Positions 31,302 to 41,715 of a stretch of DNA of 59,114 bases are shown here, in pieces. The number at the start of each line of letters is the position of its first letter. Position 1 is the first letter of the stretch. Both the position numbers and the translations under genes were made by a program. The stretch is from contig MSJI02000845.1 of assembly GCA_001931905.2 (NCBI GenBank), forward strand, positions 1 through 59,114. Direction: 5' to 3'. The stretch comes from Cladosporium sp. IMV 00045 (Eukaryota > Ascomycota > Dothideomycetes > Cladosporiales > Cladosporiaceae). The notes under the pieces are model-generated. The model was not told the origin of the DNA and did no database searches. It saw only the letters and a program-made list of their open reading frames with translations.

Positions 31302-32104
31302 ATCCGCAGATTAGGCAGCTGTGTGTCTGGCAGCCGTTCCGCTACCAAATTTGATGATTGAATGACTGAAGATCCTCGTTTAGAAAGCGCTGTGCTCGAA
31401 TGGAGAGGACGGTGATAGCACGTGGCGATGGCGAGGGAGATGCGCCATGTCACTGTCACGGCGCGCGCATTGCCACGAGAAGGCGTTGTAGGATTGAGTG
31501 GGAGGTGAGACAAAGAAAGGATGTTGGGCGCCTGAAGGATGCTGAAGGAGGGCCTGTGAAGGGGTCGAAGGCACGCAGAGGCCCCAGTTGTGTGGAGCCG
31601 TTTGGAGAAAGATGAGCACGAAGGATCGATCCTAAGGCATCCTAAGGCTGGTCTTCATGGAAATTGCCGTGGCTTGTTCTGGCACAGAGTTGGCCGGCGT
31701 TGATTGGCCTGACCAGCCGGCCTCGATTCCTGCGCAACTCCACCACGAACCGGGGTTTCTATTGCACTCTACTCCCTTGTCCCTCCCGGTATTCTTTACG
31801 CGTGTCAACATGCAATGGGTTGACGGCAAAATTCGATCACATACGCTGCTATGCTAATTCATGATCATCGTACTGCATGCAAACGACCCTCACGGTGGGC
31901 TTCTTCCCTCCACTTTGACAATCTCGCTTAGGCGTGCCCCGGCGTTCGTTTTCGGCGGCGAGTCCTTTCGAGTCCATGCTCCGCGGCGGGACTCATCCAC
32001 GGAGTCCACTTTACGCTCTATCACACCGCGCTTATGTATCATGTGAAGCCATCACGATCGGTCCTGGGTCCTTTTTGTGACAGGTCTGTTTCCATCTCTC
32101 TTCC
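31302..32104. other. Intergenic, 803 bp, no gene recognised
   Basis: Upstream of the transcription factor and downstream of the second SDR. Short overlapping frames only. The left end should carry the promoter of the Zn2Cys6 gene. Confidence 0.55.
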
Positions 32105-32992
32105 TTATCTTCCAGCAACAGAGTTGAGCACACCACCGTCGACTGCAATGATCTCGCCGTTGACGTATTGGTTCTTCGCGAGATACAGCACCGTCATGCC
32201 CATCTCCTCGTCACGACCACCGCGCATGGCAGGCACATGGCCCTTCTCCTGAACCTTCTCTGCCGGCAGCTCGCTCTTCTGGTTGTCATCGGAGCTCTTC
32301 GCCGTCATCTCTGACGGGAAGTAACCCGGTGCGATGGAGTTGACACGGATCCACGCACGCTGGAACTCAGCGCTCATGAGCTTGGTCAAGTGGACTGTCG
32401 CACCCTTGGCAGCGTTGTAGCTGAAATGGCCTTGTGCGTGTCGCATGAGACCGCTCATGGACGAGATGGTGATGACACTGGAAGCAAAGCGAGGCAGAGG
32501 ACCCTTGGGCTCGATGGCGGCTTGCAGCAGAGGCAGGAAAGCGACGGTGGTGAAGTAGACGCTGGTGACGTCCGTGTTGAAGGTCTCATTCCATTCTTCC
32601 ACGCTCTCGTTCTCCCACAGCTTCTTCTTCAAGTCGTCGGCGTCGTCGTGCTCGGGCTCGGCTTTGGGGCCAGCAATGCCTGCGTTGCAGACGAGCAGGT
32701 TGATGTACTTCTCTTTGCTCTGGAGGTCTGTCACGATTCTGTCGAGGTCTTCCTTTTTCCTCACATCGCAAGGGCCAAGAGGGATGATTTGACCTCCGTG
32801 GTCGGGGTCGTGTGACTTCGCGGCCTTCTCAAGGGCTTCGGTGCGGCGACCAGTAATGTAGACTTTGGCACCGTTTGCTGCGAGAGCCTGAGAAGCCATG
32901 AGGCCAATGCCAGTGCCGCCACCGGTCACGACGCAGGTAAACCCCTCCACGCCGAACAGCTTGGAAGCATCAAAGTGGTGTGTTGCCGCCAT
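32105..32992 (-). CDS. Short-chain dehydrogenase/reductase, second
   Basis: A single exon encodes 295 residues from the ATG at 32992 (MAATHHFDASKLFGVEG). The cofactor loop is TGGGTGIG (23-30), CNAG is at 102-105, and the catalytic Tyr192/Lys196 lie in YNAAKGA. A highly charged insert (EPEHDDADDLKKKLWENE) follows the NAG motif. FSVEG-like N-termini and this insert occur in a fungal group often labelled rhamnolipid-biosynthesis 3-oxoacyl-reductase-like; the true substrate is unknown. The frame stays open to 33097, so a longer form with 35 more residues is possible, but those residues are Ser/Thr/Gln-rich and not conserved-looking. It is not a close copy of the SDR at 27077. Confidence 0.88.
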   Translation of the reverse strand: MAATHHFDASKLFGVEGFTCVVTGGGTGIGLMASQALAANGAKVYITGRRTEALEKAAKSHDPDHGGQIIPLGPCDVRKKEDLDRIVTDLQSKEKYINLLVCNAGIAGPKAEPEHDDADDLKKKLWENESVEEWNETFNTDVTSVYFTTVAFLPLLQAAIEPKGPLPRFASSVITISSMSGLMRHAQGHFSYNAAKGATVHLTKLMSAEFQRAWIRVNSIAPGYFPSEMTAKSSDDNQKSELPAEKVQEKGHVPAMRGGRDEEMGMTVLYLAKNQYVNGEIIAVDGGVLNSVAGR

Positions 32993-33742
32993 GGTCGTTG
33001 TTTGATGATACTGAGAGGAGATATTGTTGAGTGTTGATGAAGACTGGTTTGTGAAGTCAAGTCCAAAAGACTTCTCTTGTTGAGTACGCGCGAACAAATA
33101 CTTGTACTCACCACTATGAGCTCAATGGTGCATGTGGACTATGCCAATGGATCGAGATAATAATGACCGCAGATCGCCGCGATGTACATGACGTATATGT
33201 GATGTCTCGAAAGTCGAGGTGCTGACACGTGATAGCGACTTTTGGAGTTCGAACGACAACTGCATCGTCCGGAGCATTCAGACCTGCATATATGCATGAA
33301 CTCTCGTACAGGCACATACAGATGTCTACCCACATGTAGGATGAAGAACATCTTTGGCAGATGAAGCAAGTCTTGGCCAATCACCTCACACTTCAATACG
33401 AAGCTGGACGTCACCTCATCCCTCAATATCCCATCCCAACTACATGTACATGTACATACATGTAGTTTGTGAGAACCTGCCACGTCTTGATACTGCAGGC
33501 TTGCTGCCTACAAAAACAGCTTTGGACAACAAGAGTGATCAACCAACTCGCTTAGATGTAGACAACTGGGATCTCCCTTGAGGTTGAGTCACGTAGCGCC
33601 TCACTCTTGCATGACCGGTGAAATAGGCACCTTACCTACACCATATAGATATAGGATCAACGTCGACCTGGATCATTAGTGCTGGGCTTTCATTCTTGCT
33701 CTCCAACTCACCAGACCGACAGTGGCTACCTAGGTATTTTTC
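32993..33742. promoter_or_regulatory. Divergent intergenic region, 750 bp
   Basis: This lies between the starts of the second SDR and the secreted Hsp70-like protein gene. It contains the ACATGTA-rich inverted repeat listed separately and several CATGTA strings between 33290 and 33465. No gene seen. Confidence 0.4.
33440..33465. repeat. Inverted repeat of CTACATGTA
   Basis: The arms CTACATGTA (33440-33448) and TACATGTAG (33457-33465) are perfect reverse complements around an 8-base centre that is itself CATGTA-like. It could form a hairpin or act as a repeated binding site; function unknown. Confidence 0.7.
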
Positions 33743-34923
33743 ATGCGATTGCAGCACATGTTCATCCTCGCACTCTCGCTATTGCTCCAACAAAGCGTTG
33801 CAACATCCTACAATGACGAGCCAAATGTTGGAATTCATCTTTCAAGCGGCTATGCGTAACCAATTCACCAGTCCTCACAGTTTACAAGTCCCAAGTCAAC
33901 TAACCCCCACCTCCCAGCACCATAAGCGCCCTCCTCCCCAACAGCAACAACAGCTACATCGACATCGCTAAAATCGAAGGCTCCCCCCTCTACAAAACCT
34001 ACATGCAAAACCCTTCCCGCTGGCTAGACCCGCCCGCCACCACCCTCCCCTCAATCTCCTGCCCCCTCCCCTCCCACCTCTGCACCTACTGGCCCTTCCC
34101 CCCACCCCCACCACCAAACCCCCTCGAACCCATCCTCCAAACCCTCCTCTCCGCCGCACAATTCACCCTCTCAACACCAATCCACTCCGCCGCCGTGACC
34201 GTCTACGGCGGCGTAGCCCTCACCACCGAAACCGAACAACACGTCCACACCGCCCTCTCCAAACTGGGAATCCACACCTACGGCCTCCGCCACGTCGTCC
34301 ACCACCTCCTCCCCGCCCTCGAAATCGCAAGCCCCTGCACATGGCATCCCGAATTCGCGGACTACGCAGCCGACGAAGCGGAAGGAGGGACGTATCTGAT
34401 CTTCTCCGCAGAATTCACCCACGACTCCCTAACCGCTCTGCTCTGGGAAGAGGAATGCGGCTACCCCTCAGCGCTGGGCTACGTGAGTTCGCCGCGGCTC
34501 GGGCTCGATTTCCTCACGGCGTGCCGCGAGAGCGGCGTCGCCGACGAGTTCGTGGGTGAGATCTGCTTTCGCACCTTGCGCGCGTCTCTCCGTCGCGTGG
34601 CGAGAGAAGCATCCCTCCCACCAACGAGCCGCAATCGACAGGAGCCCAAGCCGAAACCGCATCTCAACTCCGTCCTCCTCTACGGCGAATCAGCCACGCA
34701 CGCGGACATTGTTGAGCCGCTGCGCGAGGTTCTGAGTGGGGAGTTCGCGAACGGTGGGGAGGTGGAGTTTTTTCCCGAGAAAATGAGGGATTTCGCGCCG
34801 GAGCCTGCTTTCGCGGGGTCGAGAGCTGCGGCGCATGCGGGGCGGGGGGCGAGGGAGTGGGAGAGGGGACGGGGTGGTGGAGGGGAGAGCTTTGAGGGGG
34901 GATGTGTGTTGGTAGGCTGGTGA
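33743..34923 (+). CDS. Secreted protein with degenerate actin/Hsp70-like ATPase fold
   Basis: Two exons (33743-33855, 33918-34923; 62-bp GT-AG intron) encode 372 residues. Residues 1-20 (MRLQHMFILALSLLLQQSVA) are a signal peptide. Straight after come VGIHLSSGYATISALLP, which resembles the phosphate-1 loop of Hsp70/actin ATPases (G-I-D-L-G-T-T-Y), and later VTVYGGVALTT, EFTHDSLTALLWEEECG and VLLYGESATHADIVEPLREV, which resemble the second phosphate and adenosine loops. The C-terminus (PEPAFAGSRAAAHAGRG) fits the same plan. The catalytic acidic residues are partly replaced (His for Asp in the first loop), so ATPase activity is doubtful. The Hsp70-like reading is inference from motif order; fungal secreted relatives exist but have no known role. 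Middle of the gene is strongly C-rich. Confidence 0.72.
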
Positions 34924-35757
34924 CATGTCTGGGGAGGGAAAGTAAGATGAGGTAATGCAGGGGTTGGGAGGTTCTTTCGCTTGATTCTGGATTGGGATTC
35001 TAGAACTACGTGTATGAGGATGCCAAGTAGCTCTGATAATGTGAACAGTATTGGTAGGAGTGGTAATGGGAAAGTTCGAAAAGAATTAATAGTTGGAATC
35101 TGCTCACTTGTTTCTCTCAAAGTCTCTTTCTTCTTTCTGTAAAGCACGTCTCATCTTCGTCTTCTTCTGGGTATTCTGAAAACAAGAAAACAATCAAAAG
35201 TCATTTGGGAAACTCAATCCCCACATCCATTCGCGAATCCTCTTCTCACTGGCAATCCTCACTCCTCCATGCACGCATGATCCGGATCACTCGCACCCAA
35301 AACGTTTCTCCTCCACAAACAATGAAGTCTGCGTACTTGCTGTCCTTCCTCGCCTACCTTCCATTTCATCGCAATCTACCACGCCAGCAAGTGCGGGCTC
35401 CTTGCTGGCAGGACTGACGTTGGTGAAGAGATTCTCTTTTGCCATCCGAATCTATCTTTCTCTGTGGTCTCTGGTCTTTTCCTCACTAGTCGCGTGTGGT
35501 GATTTCGCGGCTTGCGCTTATGTCGTAAGAATAATGGGCGGATGATTTGGCGCACTGAAGATGCGGGGAACTGGGCGAGCGAGAAAGACATGTTCTTTAG
35601 CCTCGTGTAGCTCTTGCTGGTGATGCGAGTTCACGCCTTGCAGCGCGGAATTCTCGTTTCTTGCCTTTACAGCCCGCGTGGCATCAACCATACTGTATTG
35701 TTGGGTTTCCTCAAACTGAAACCTCTCATTTTCCTCCAATGGACTGTCTCTCCACAC
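34924..35757. other. Convergent intergenic region, 834 bp
   Basis: 3' ends of the Hsp70-like gene and of ICE2. No gene, RNA or clear repeat seen. Confidence 0.55.
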
Positions 35758-37089
35758 TCAATCCATCTTCCAATGCAACCCATCATCACTCTCCTTCCCC
35801 AAATAAAGCTCCACAGCATACAGCGCCATCGTGCCCGCCAAATTCGCCCAGCGCCACGCATTTCCGCCCCCCTCCCCGCCCTGCGTCGTCCACCACTCGC
35901 CGGGGTGATCGGCAGAAGCGGAAGCGAAGTGCTGCATGAGCAGACTCGTGTAAACGGCGATCAAGATGCTCGGGCTGAAATACGACAGAAAAGCCATGGC
36001 GCCGCTGACGCCGTCGCTGTCTTCGAGCGAGGGCGATTCGGAGAGGGCGCGTGCGCCGGATTCGCGCACCGCGGGGATGATGCGGGCCGCGGGGATGATG
36101 CGGGCCGCGCTGTAGAGGACGGCGAGGCGGTAGGCGAGCGAGATTATTACGGAGGGGGTGATGGTGCGCAGGGCGGCGAGGATGAAGCCGAAGGCGGAGT
36201 GGAGGGCTGTCGGGAGGGTGGAGAGGGCTTGGAGCATGGTGGTGTAGGAGGCCATGAGGATTGGTGGGAGGGGTGGGAAGTCGTCTGCTGTGGGTTGGAG
36301 GGGCGTGGATGTGGAGTCTGCTGAGGGCTGGTAGTCGGTGAAGATTTGGTAGATGCACAGGGTGATGTAGGCGAAGAGGAGGGAGGATTCGACCACGTTG
36401 CCTCTACCGGAGCCGATGCCCCAGGCGCAGAGGAAGAAGGCGCAGGTTATGGCGATGCCGATCAGAATTGCGTCTTGGCTGTCGATGCCGGGGAAGGTGG
36501 TGATGCGCCAGATGAAGTAAAACGAGCTGCTGAAGATGCTCGCAGACAAGACGAGCAAGCCGATCATCCAGCCATCGCCGCCTTCGCCGTTGACAAGGTA
36601 GCGAGTGACTTGGCCAGCAGCTTGGATCACGAGCAAGCTGCAGAATCCTTCGACCAGCTGGAAGACAGGTGTCGAGTACCTGAGAAGTTTGTCCCATCCT
36701 CCGAGCGTCGTCATTTCCAGCAGACCGTCCCTACCAAACACCCAGTCTTTCAATGTCGGGTGCTGCTGGAGCGGCTTGGTGGCACTGTAGATAGCCCTCG
36801 AAACCCAGCTCGGTTCCTCCCCGTTTTCAACGCTGAACTTGTTCAAACTCCAGATGAGCAGAGTGGGTATGACGATAGTCTGCAGACCGGCCAGGAAACG
36901 AACACCGGCTTTCCTCCATCTTGACTCGTCAGGTGTCGCGACGCGCATGCAGCTCAGGATGAAGTAGTAGGAGGCCAGGGACAGGCTGAAGGCCAGCCCG
37001 CAGGTGCGGCCGCCGACATCGAAGGCGAGAGGGATGGTGAAGACGATAGCGAACAGGAACAGGGCGCTACCCAGGAATCGGAGGATCAT
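35758..37089 (-). CDS. ICE2: ICE2 family ER membrane protein
   Basis: A single exon encodes 443 residues with about eight hydrophobic segments. Family blocks are FDVGGRTCGLAFSLSLASYY, FQLVEGFCSLLVIQAAGQV, DGWMIGLLVLSASI, SSFYFIWRITTFP and ILIGIAITCAFFLCAWGIGS, followed by SSLLFAYITLCIYQIFTDYQ. The ER protein ICE2 controls cortical ER inheritance and, in yeast, restrains the Nem1-Spo7 phosphatase and so promotes membrane growth. The NEM1 gene is also in this window, at 5463-7018. A short tandem duplication (AARIIP twice) occurs in the loop before the last helices. Divergent from MYG1 across about 1 kb. Confidence 0.92.
   Translation of the reverse strand: MILRFLGSALFLFAIVFTIPLAFDVGGRTCGLAFSLSLASYYFILSCMRVATPDESRWRKAGVRFLAGLQTIVIPTLLIWSLNKFSVENGEEPSWVSRAIYSATKPLQQHPTLKDWVFGRDGLLEMTTLGGWDKLLRYSTPVFQLVEGFCSLLVIQAAGQVTRYLVNGEGGDGWMIGLLVLSASIFSSSFYFIWRITTFPGIDSQDAILIGIAITCAFFLCAWGIGSGRGNVVESSLLFAYITLCIYQIFTDYQPSADSTSTPLQPTADDFPPLPPILMASYTTMLQALSTLPTALHSAFGFILAALRTITPSVIISLAYRLAVLYSAARIIPAARIIPAVRESGARALSESPSLEDSDGVSGAMAFLSYFSPSILIAVYTSLLMQHFASASADHPGEWWTTQGGEGGGNAWRWANLAGTMALYAVELYLGKESDDGLHWKMD
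36073..36113. repeat. 18-bp tandem duplication inside ICE2
   Basis: GGGATGATGCGGGCCGCG occurs twice in a row, then GC. It encodes AARIIP twice on the minus strand and keeps the frame. It looks like a recent slippage event. Confidence 0.7.
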
Positions 37090-38100
37090 GCTTCGGCGGG
37101 GTCTCGGGCGAGGAGTGGAGGGGTGGTTGTTGTTGACGATCTCAGGATTTGTAGGAGCAGGCGCGTGGGCGCCAGTGAGGTTTGGGTCGAGCCAGCGTTT
37201 TTAGGATGCTTCCTTGGTGGGAGCGAGCGTAGGACGGGGTGAGAGTGAACGAGCGAGAGACGGAGAAGAAGCTCAAGGTTGTCGCGTGGGTGTTATTTCT
37301 CGCGTGGTGCCGCTGACCGCTCCTTCTCTGGTGAAAGGTGACTTGACTTGATTTGACTTGACTTCTTGAGAGTAGCGTGACGGGTGGGGCAGGGCCTGGT
37401 GTGAATTATTGCGGTACGGAATAGAGTGCAGGTTGGGTGGGCACGTGCGAGGCTGTTTGGCAGTAGGACACAGTAGTGAATATACGAAAATTATTGCGTG
37501 TGGAAGGTGAAGATTATTATCATTATCTGCTGTGCTTGTTGAAGCTGCGTCTGATGTGTGTAGGTCAGGTCAGGCATACACATCACAGCACGCAAGAGGT
37601 CAAGTGTCGCGTGCAAGCCTGGCGCGCCAACAGAAAGCAGGATTTCCTGGCACACGTCTAGATTCATCACCTCTGATCTTATCTTGATTTTCTGGTATAT
37701 CATCAATCATGTTAGTTGGGCGGGCAAAGGTTGGAATTTTCTCTTAAATTCAAGCAGGTTATAGATGTAGGTCTGTGTTGTCTGCACGCGGTAGGTCGGA
37801 AGCGTGCATCACATCTGCAGTTCCACGCATAATATCTGCATAGCGATGATAACAACAAGACACAGCCAAGGCAAATGTCGCCAGCCAGTCACTTGCGGCT
37901 CGAGATTCCGTCTCACCAGGTCTCCTTCACACCACGGCAGGGCGCTTTCACATGCTTCTTGCCTGAGGCCGACATATCTGCCTGCCCCGCCTGACTTTCC
38001 CTCCATGACATTTTGCTGACCGCGGCGCCAGAAATACTTTGATGTTTTTGGGCAGGGCAAAACAGCGGCATTGGACGAGGCCGACAAGAAAGGTGGATAC
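37090..38100. promoter_or_regulatory. Divergent intergenic region ICE2 / MYG1, 1.0 kb
   Basis: No gene recognised. A GACTTGACTTGATTTGACTTGACTT run (five near-copies of TGACT) lies at 37331-37363. A GAATATACGAAAATTATTG AT-rich patch follows at about 37477. Confidence 0.4.
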
Positions 38101-39369
38101 ATGAGGCCAGCAATCTTCGCGACCAGCATCGCTCGCTCTAGAATTTCCTTGTACTCATTGTCTAGACATTCCATCCTCAATTCCATCAAACCTATACCAA
38201 CAACAAAATCTCTCTTCTGCCGCACATACTCGTCCCCCTCCAACAACACCATCCTCCCTCACATGTCCGAGCCCGAAGCTAAGCGCATCAAGATGGCAGA
38301 CGGCACCAAAGCACCCGTCATCGGCACTCACAACGGCCACTTCCACGCCGACGAGGCTCTGGCCGTCTACCTCCTCCGCCTCCTCCCCCAATACGCCAAC
38401 AGCTCGCTCATCCGCACCCGCGACGCCGAAGTCCTGAAGACCTGCGACATCGTCTGCGACGTCGGCGGCGTGCACGACCACGGGGCGAAGAGATACGACC
38501 ACCACCAGCGCGAGTTCAGCGCCGTCTTCCCCGGCAGCGCCACCAAGCTGAGCAGCGCCGGCCTCGTCTGGATGCACTACGGCAAGGACATCATCGAAGC
38601 CGTGACCGGACTCGCCGTCTCAGACGCCAACAACGACCTCCTCTACAACAAACTCTACGCCGACTTCATCGAGGCCTTCGACGCAAACGACAACGGCATC
38701 CCCATCTACGACCCCGCCGCCCTCCGCAGCGCGGGCATCGAGAAGCGCTTCTCCGACAAAGGCTTCAGCATGGCCGGCGTCGTGAACCGCTTCAACTACG
38801 CCTCTCTCGAGCCCCGCAACGCCGCCAAAGCCAGCGTGAGCGCCGGCGCGGCCGCCGAGCCCAAGCAAAAAACGCAGGAAGAGGAAGACACCCGCTTCCA
38901 GAAAGCCAGCCACTTCGTCGGCGAGCAGTTCGTCTCCGAGCTACTCGACAAGTCCACCTCGTGGCTGCCCGCGCGCGAAGTCGTCAAGCAAGCCTTCCTC
39001 GACCGCACGCAGCACGACGCGCAGGGCCGCATCATCGTCATCCCCTGGAAGCCCGAGGGCGTGCCCTGGATGGACCACTTGTACGCTCTGGAAGAGGAGA
39101 ACAACGCCAAGGGCAGCGTGCTGTACGCTCTCTTCGCGGAGAACGGCGAGCCGGACAGCAAGTGGCGCATTCGTGCCGTGAGCCTCGAGCCCGGCAGTTT
39201 TGAGAACAGGAAGGGTCTGGCGGAGGCGTGGAGGGGTGTCAGGGATGAGGAGCTGAGTAAGGTTTCGGGCGTGCCGGGTGCGGTTTTCGTGCATGCTAGT
39301 GGGTTTATTGGTGGTAATGCTACGTTTGAGGGTGCGCTGCAGATGGCGAAGTTGAGCGCTGATATGTAG
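38101..39369 (+). CDS. MYG1: MYG1 family nuclease/hydrolase (DHH-like)
   Basis: A single exon encodes 422 residues from 38101. Family blocks are THNGHFHADEALAVYLLRLL, CDIVCDVGGVHDHGAKRYDH, HHQREF (DHH-type metal site), LSSAGLVWMHYG, FIEAFDANDNGIPIYD and, near the end, FVHASGFIGGNATFEGAL. MYG1 is a 3'-5' RNA exonuclease found in nucleus and mitochondria in animals. Here residues 1-54 are rich in Arg, Ser and hydrophobics with no acidic residue (MRPAIFATSIARSRISL), a likely mitochondrial leader, and an in-frame ATG at 38263 opens a 368-residue form starting MSEPEAKRIKMADG with a basic AKRIK. Both forms may be made. Another ATG at 38071 is in frame but adds acidic residues that would spoil a leader. 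Confidence 0.92.
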   Translation: MRPAIFATSIARSRISLYSLSRHSILNSIKPIPTTKSLFCRTYSSPSNNTILPHMSEPEAKRIKMADGTKAPVIGTHNGHFHADEALAVYLLRLLPQYANSSLIRTRDAEVLKTCDIVCDVGGVHDHGAKRYDHHQREFSAVFPGSATKLSSAGLVWMHYGKDIIEAVTGLAVSDANNDLLYNKLYADFIEAFDANDNGIPIYDPAALRSAGIEKRFSDKGFSMAGVVNRFNYASLEPRNAAKASVSAGAAAEPKQKTQEEEDTRFQKASHFVGEQFVSELLDKSTSWLPAREVVKQAFLDRTQHDAQGRIIVIPWKPEGVPWMDHLYALEEENNAKGSVLYALFAENGEPDSKWRIRAVSLEPGSFENRKGLAEAWRGVRDEELSKVSGVPGAVFVHASGFIGGNATFEGALQMAKLSADM

Positions 39370-39672
39370 AGAGATTACATTGGGGAATGAAAGGAAAGGG
39401 TACGACGCCTACGAAAAGAAAAGTTTAGGGATAGACGAAATGAAAAGAAAAAACCAACATACCAAATATCATATCCCCCAGTCTCTCTCGGGTCTCTTAT
39501 TCAGATGATATCTCAACATGGAACAAGAAAGTCCCTCAAACCCGAATTCCGAGAGTCAAAGACGTGGCAACGATTTCATCTGAGTTCTTGACATATGTTC
39601 ATTGAATTGCTTCATTCTTCATCTCTAATCATCTTTTCATTCCCCTTCATGCACACATGCAAATAAACCCAA
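39370..39672. other. Convergent intergenic region, 303 bp
   Basis: 3' ends of MYG1 and ALG11. AT-rich; nothing else seen. Confidence 0.6.
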
Positions 39673-41353
39673 CTACCTCTCCTTCTTCCCCTCCGCCGCA
39701 CCCCTCTCCAACGCAACAAGCCCCTCCAACTGCTTCAACCAAGCCTCGCTGAAGACCTCCTCAGAAAACCTCTTGGCGCTCTCGCGCGAGCGCAGACGCA
39801 TGGCGAGAGTTTCCTCAGGCGACAGGTCGAGGGCCTTGGCGAAGCCTTCCGCGAACTCCTCGGGTGTGGAGGCGTGGAAACCTATGAGTAAGTGAGTTAG
39901 TGGTGATCTTGCGTCTGAAGCACTACAGTGACTTACCAGTCGGCTTCCCATCAATCGGAATGACAATATCCTCCTTCGGCCCACCCGAATTGTTAACCAC
40001 AGAGATGAGGCCTGCGGCTTGGTATTCTACCACGCCAATGCCGAAGTGCTCGTTCCACATCCCGTTCACGCCGACGGAGCTCGTTTTCAAGTACTCGAGA
40101 ATCTGGGGCCACTTCGCGTTGACGACGAATTCGACGTTCTCCTTGATCTCTTGAGCCTGCAGGCGGAGCTTGTACACGCGCTTCTCGTCGGAGTCGTCGC
40201 GCACGGAGCCGACGAGGATGAGTTTTGGTGGAGGGGAGGAATCGGAGGAGGAGAGGTGTTTGTAGGATTTGAGGAAGGCGCGGAAGGCGTCGATGATCAT
40301 CTGGTGGCATTTTTCGGGGCGGAATTGGGCGATGTAGAGGAGGTTGCGGGTCCGGGTGGATTTCTCGCTCGCGGCGTCGATGGGGATTTTTTGCTCCAGT
40401 TCGCCCACCGCGCAGGGAGGGTAGACGACACTGATGGCGTGCTGTTTGCCGCGCTTGGTGCGCGCGTTGCCCCAGAGTTGCGAGACGTGGTTTTGCGTCC
40501 AGCTGCTGTTTGTCATTACGACGTCGACGTTGCCGCCTACCCAGCTGTACAGTTTGGCGAACAGTTCCCAGTAGAGCTGCTTTGCTTTGCCGCGCAGGCC
40601 TTTGCCCATGCCGGCGTTGACGCCGCGGTTGCTGGATACTTCGTCTTGGAGGCTGCTGAGCATGTCGGTCGAAATAGTTGGGTAGTGGACGTAGGCGCCT
40701 GTGGGGACGGTGGGGAAGAGCCATTTGCATGTTGCGAGCGTGAAGGCGTAGCCCATGGTGTCGATGAAAATATCAGGTGCCAGCAAGGTGAAGGCATCCC
40801 ATGCTAAGAGGATGGAACCGAGAGACTGTCCGAGGAGAGTGAAATGCGGCCATGTGCTGGGCAGAACGTAGTCGCGGGTGCTCAGGTAGAGGAAGCAGAT
40901 GCGAGAGGAATTGAGGTGGATGTTGAAGCGGTTACGGACGTTGGTGATGATCTGCTCTTTGCTCGCGTCATGGTCGCCGGTGTAGACGACGCAGAGCGAG
41001 TTGGGATACCGTTGCTGAGTGGCCAGAATGGCAGCGAAGAGCACACGTTCGCCTCCTCCACCGGCGTTGCAGAAGGGATGGAAGAACCCAATGACTCCCT
41101 TGAAAGAGGGGTCTGCTTGCACGGGCGTCTTGCTCCCGGCGTTGACTTTCTCCCATTCCTCATCCGAGCCGTTGTCTTGCTGTGCCTTCTCCTCCGATAT
41201 GGCGCGCTGCAGCAGCAGTTCCCTCCTTTGCGCGGTTTTGCTCTTGATTTGGGATCCGCATAGTCGGCCGGTGAGTCGGAATGAATATGGAGTCAGAGCA
41301 ATCGCCAGAACGGTCCCGATCAATATAGCCAGCATGCTGAAGAGGAGTGCCAT
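39673..41353 (-). CDS. ALG11: ALG11 alpha-1,2-mannosyltransferase
   Basis: Two exons (41353-39937, 39881-39673; 55-bp GT-AG intron) encode 541 residues. ALG11 adds the fourth and fifth mannose to the dolichol-linked N-glycan precursor on the cytosolic face of the ER. The N-terminus is a membrane anchor (MALLFSMLAILIGTVLAIAL). Family blocks follow: GFFHPFCNAGGGGERVLFAA, DTMGYAFTLATCKWLF, AYVHYPTISTDML, MTNSSWTQNH, YIAQFRPEKCHQMIIDAF and the GT4 donor-site run GMWNEHFGIGVVEYQAAGLI, with its E-x7-E spacing, then NNSGGPKEDIV. The intron splits the Gly codon of TGFHAS near the end. Divergent from the COX18-like gene across only 362 bp. Confidence 0.94.
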
Positions 41354-41715
41354 GGCAGGCTGGCTGCAAACTGTCGTCGTCGGATCAGGTAGGCGGCGGG
41401 GAACTGATTATATCATGTTTCGAGGAGTCAGACCAGGGTAGGGCTGAACGTTAGACCAAGACAGCTGTTGGTCTGGTGGATCTTTAAGCTCGACGTCACG
41501 CCCTTCGTTGTTTCTAGCCCACCTGAGCCACTTCGCGGATTCGCCCGCACCTGCAGCTGCTGCAAGCCACAGCTCGTCCCAGGAACGCCAGGGTCTCACA
41601 TTTATCGGTAATCCTTACTTTCACTTCACATCACATGCACTTTCACTTTCAATCCCACGTGCCAGTCAACCTCACCTGCCGCACCCTCCGCTGAGTGCGG
41701 CTCGCTCGCGCCAAC
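41354..41715. promoter_or_regulatory. Divergent promoter ALG11 / COX18-like
   Basis: A compact 362-bp gap serves two start codons. CACGTG-like CCCACGTGCC lies at about 41655, roughly 60 bp before the COX18-like ATG. No TATA box stands out. Confidence 0.4.

Noticed and set aside
27077..32992. The two short-chain dehydrogenases as a duplicated pair
   Set aside because: They differ in length, inserts and motif neighbours (YSASK versus YNAAK), so they belong to separate SDR groups.
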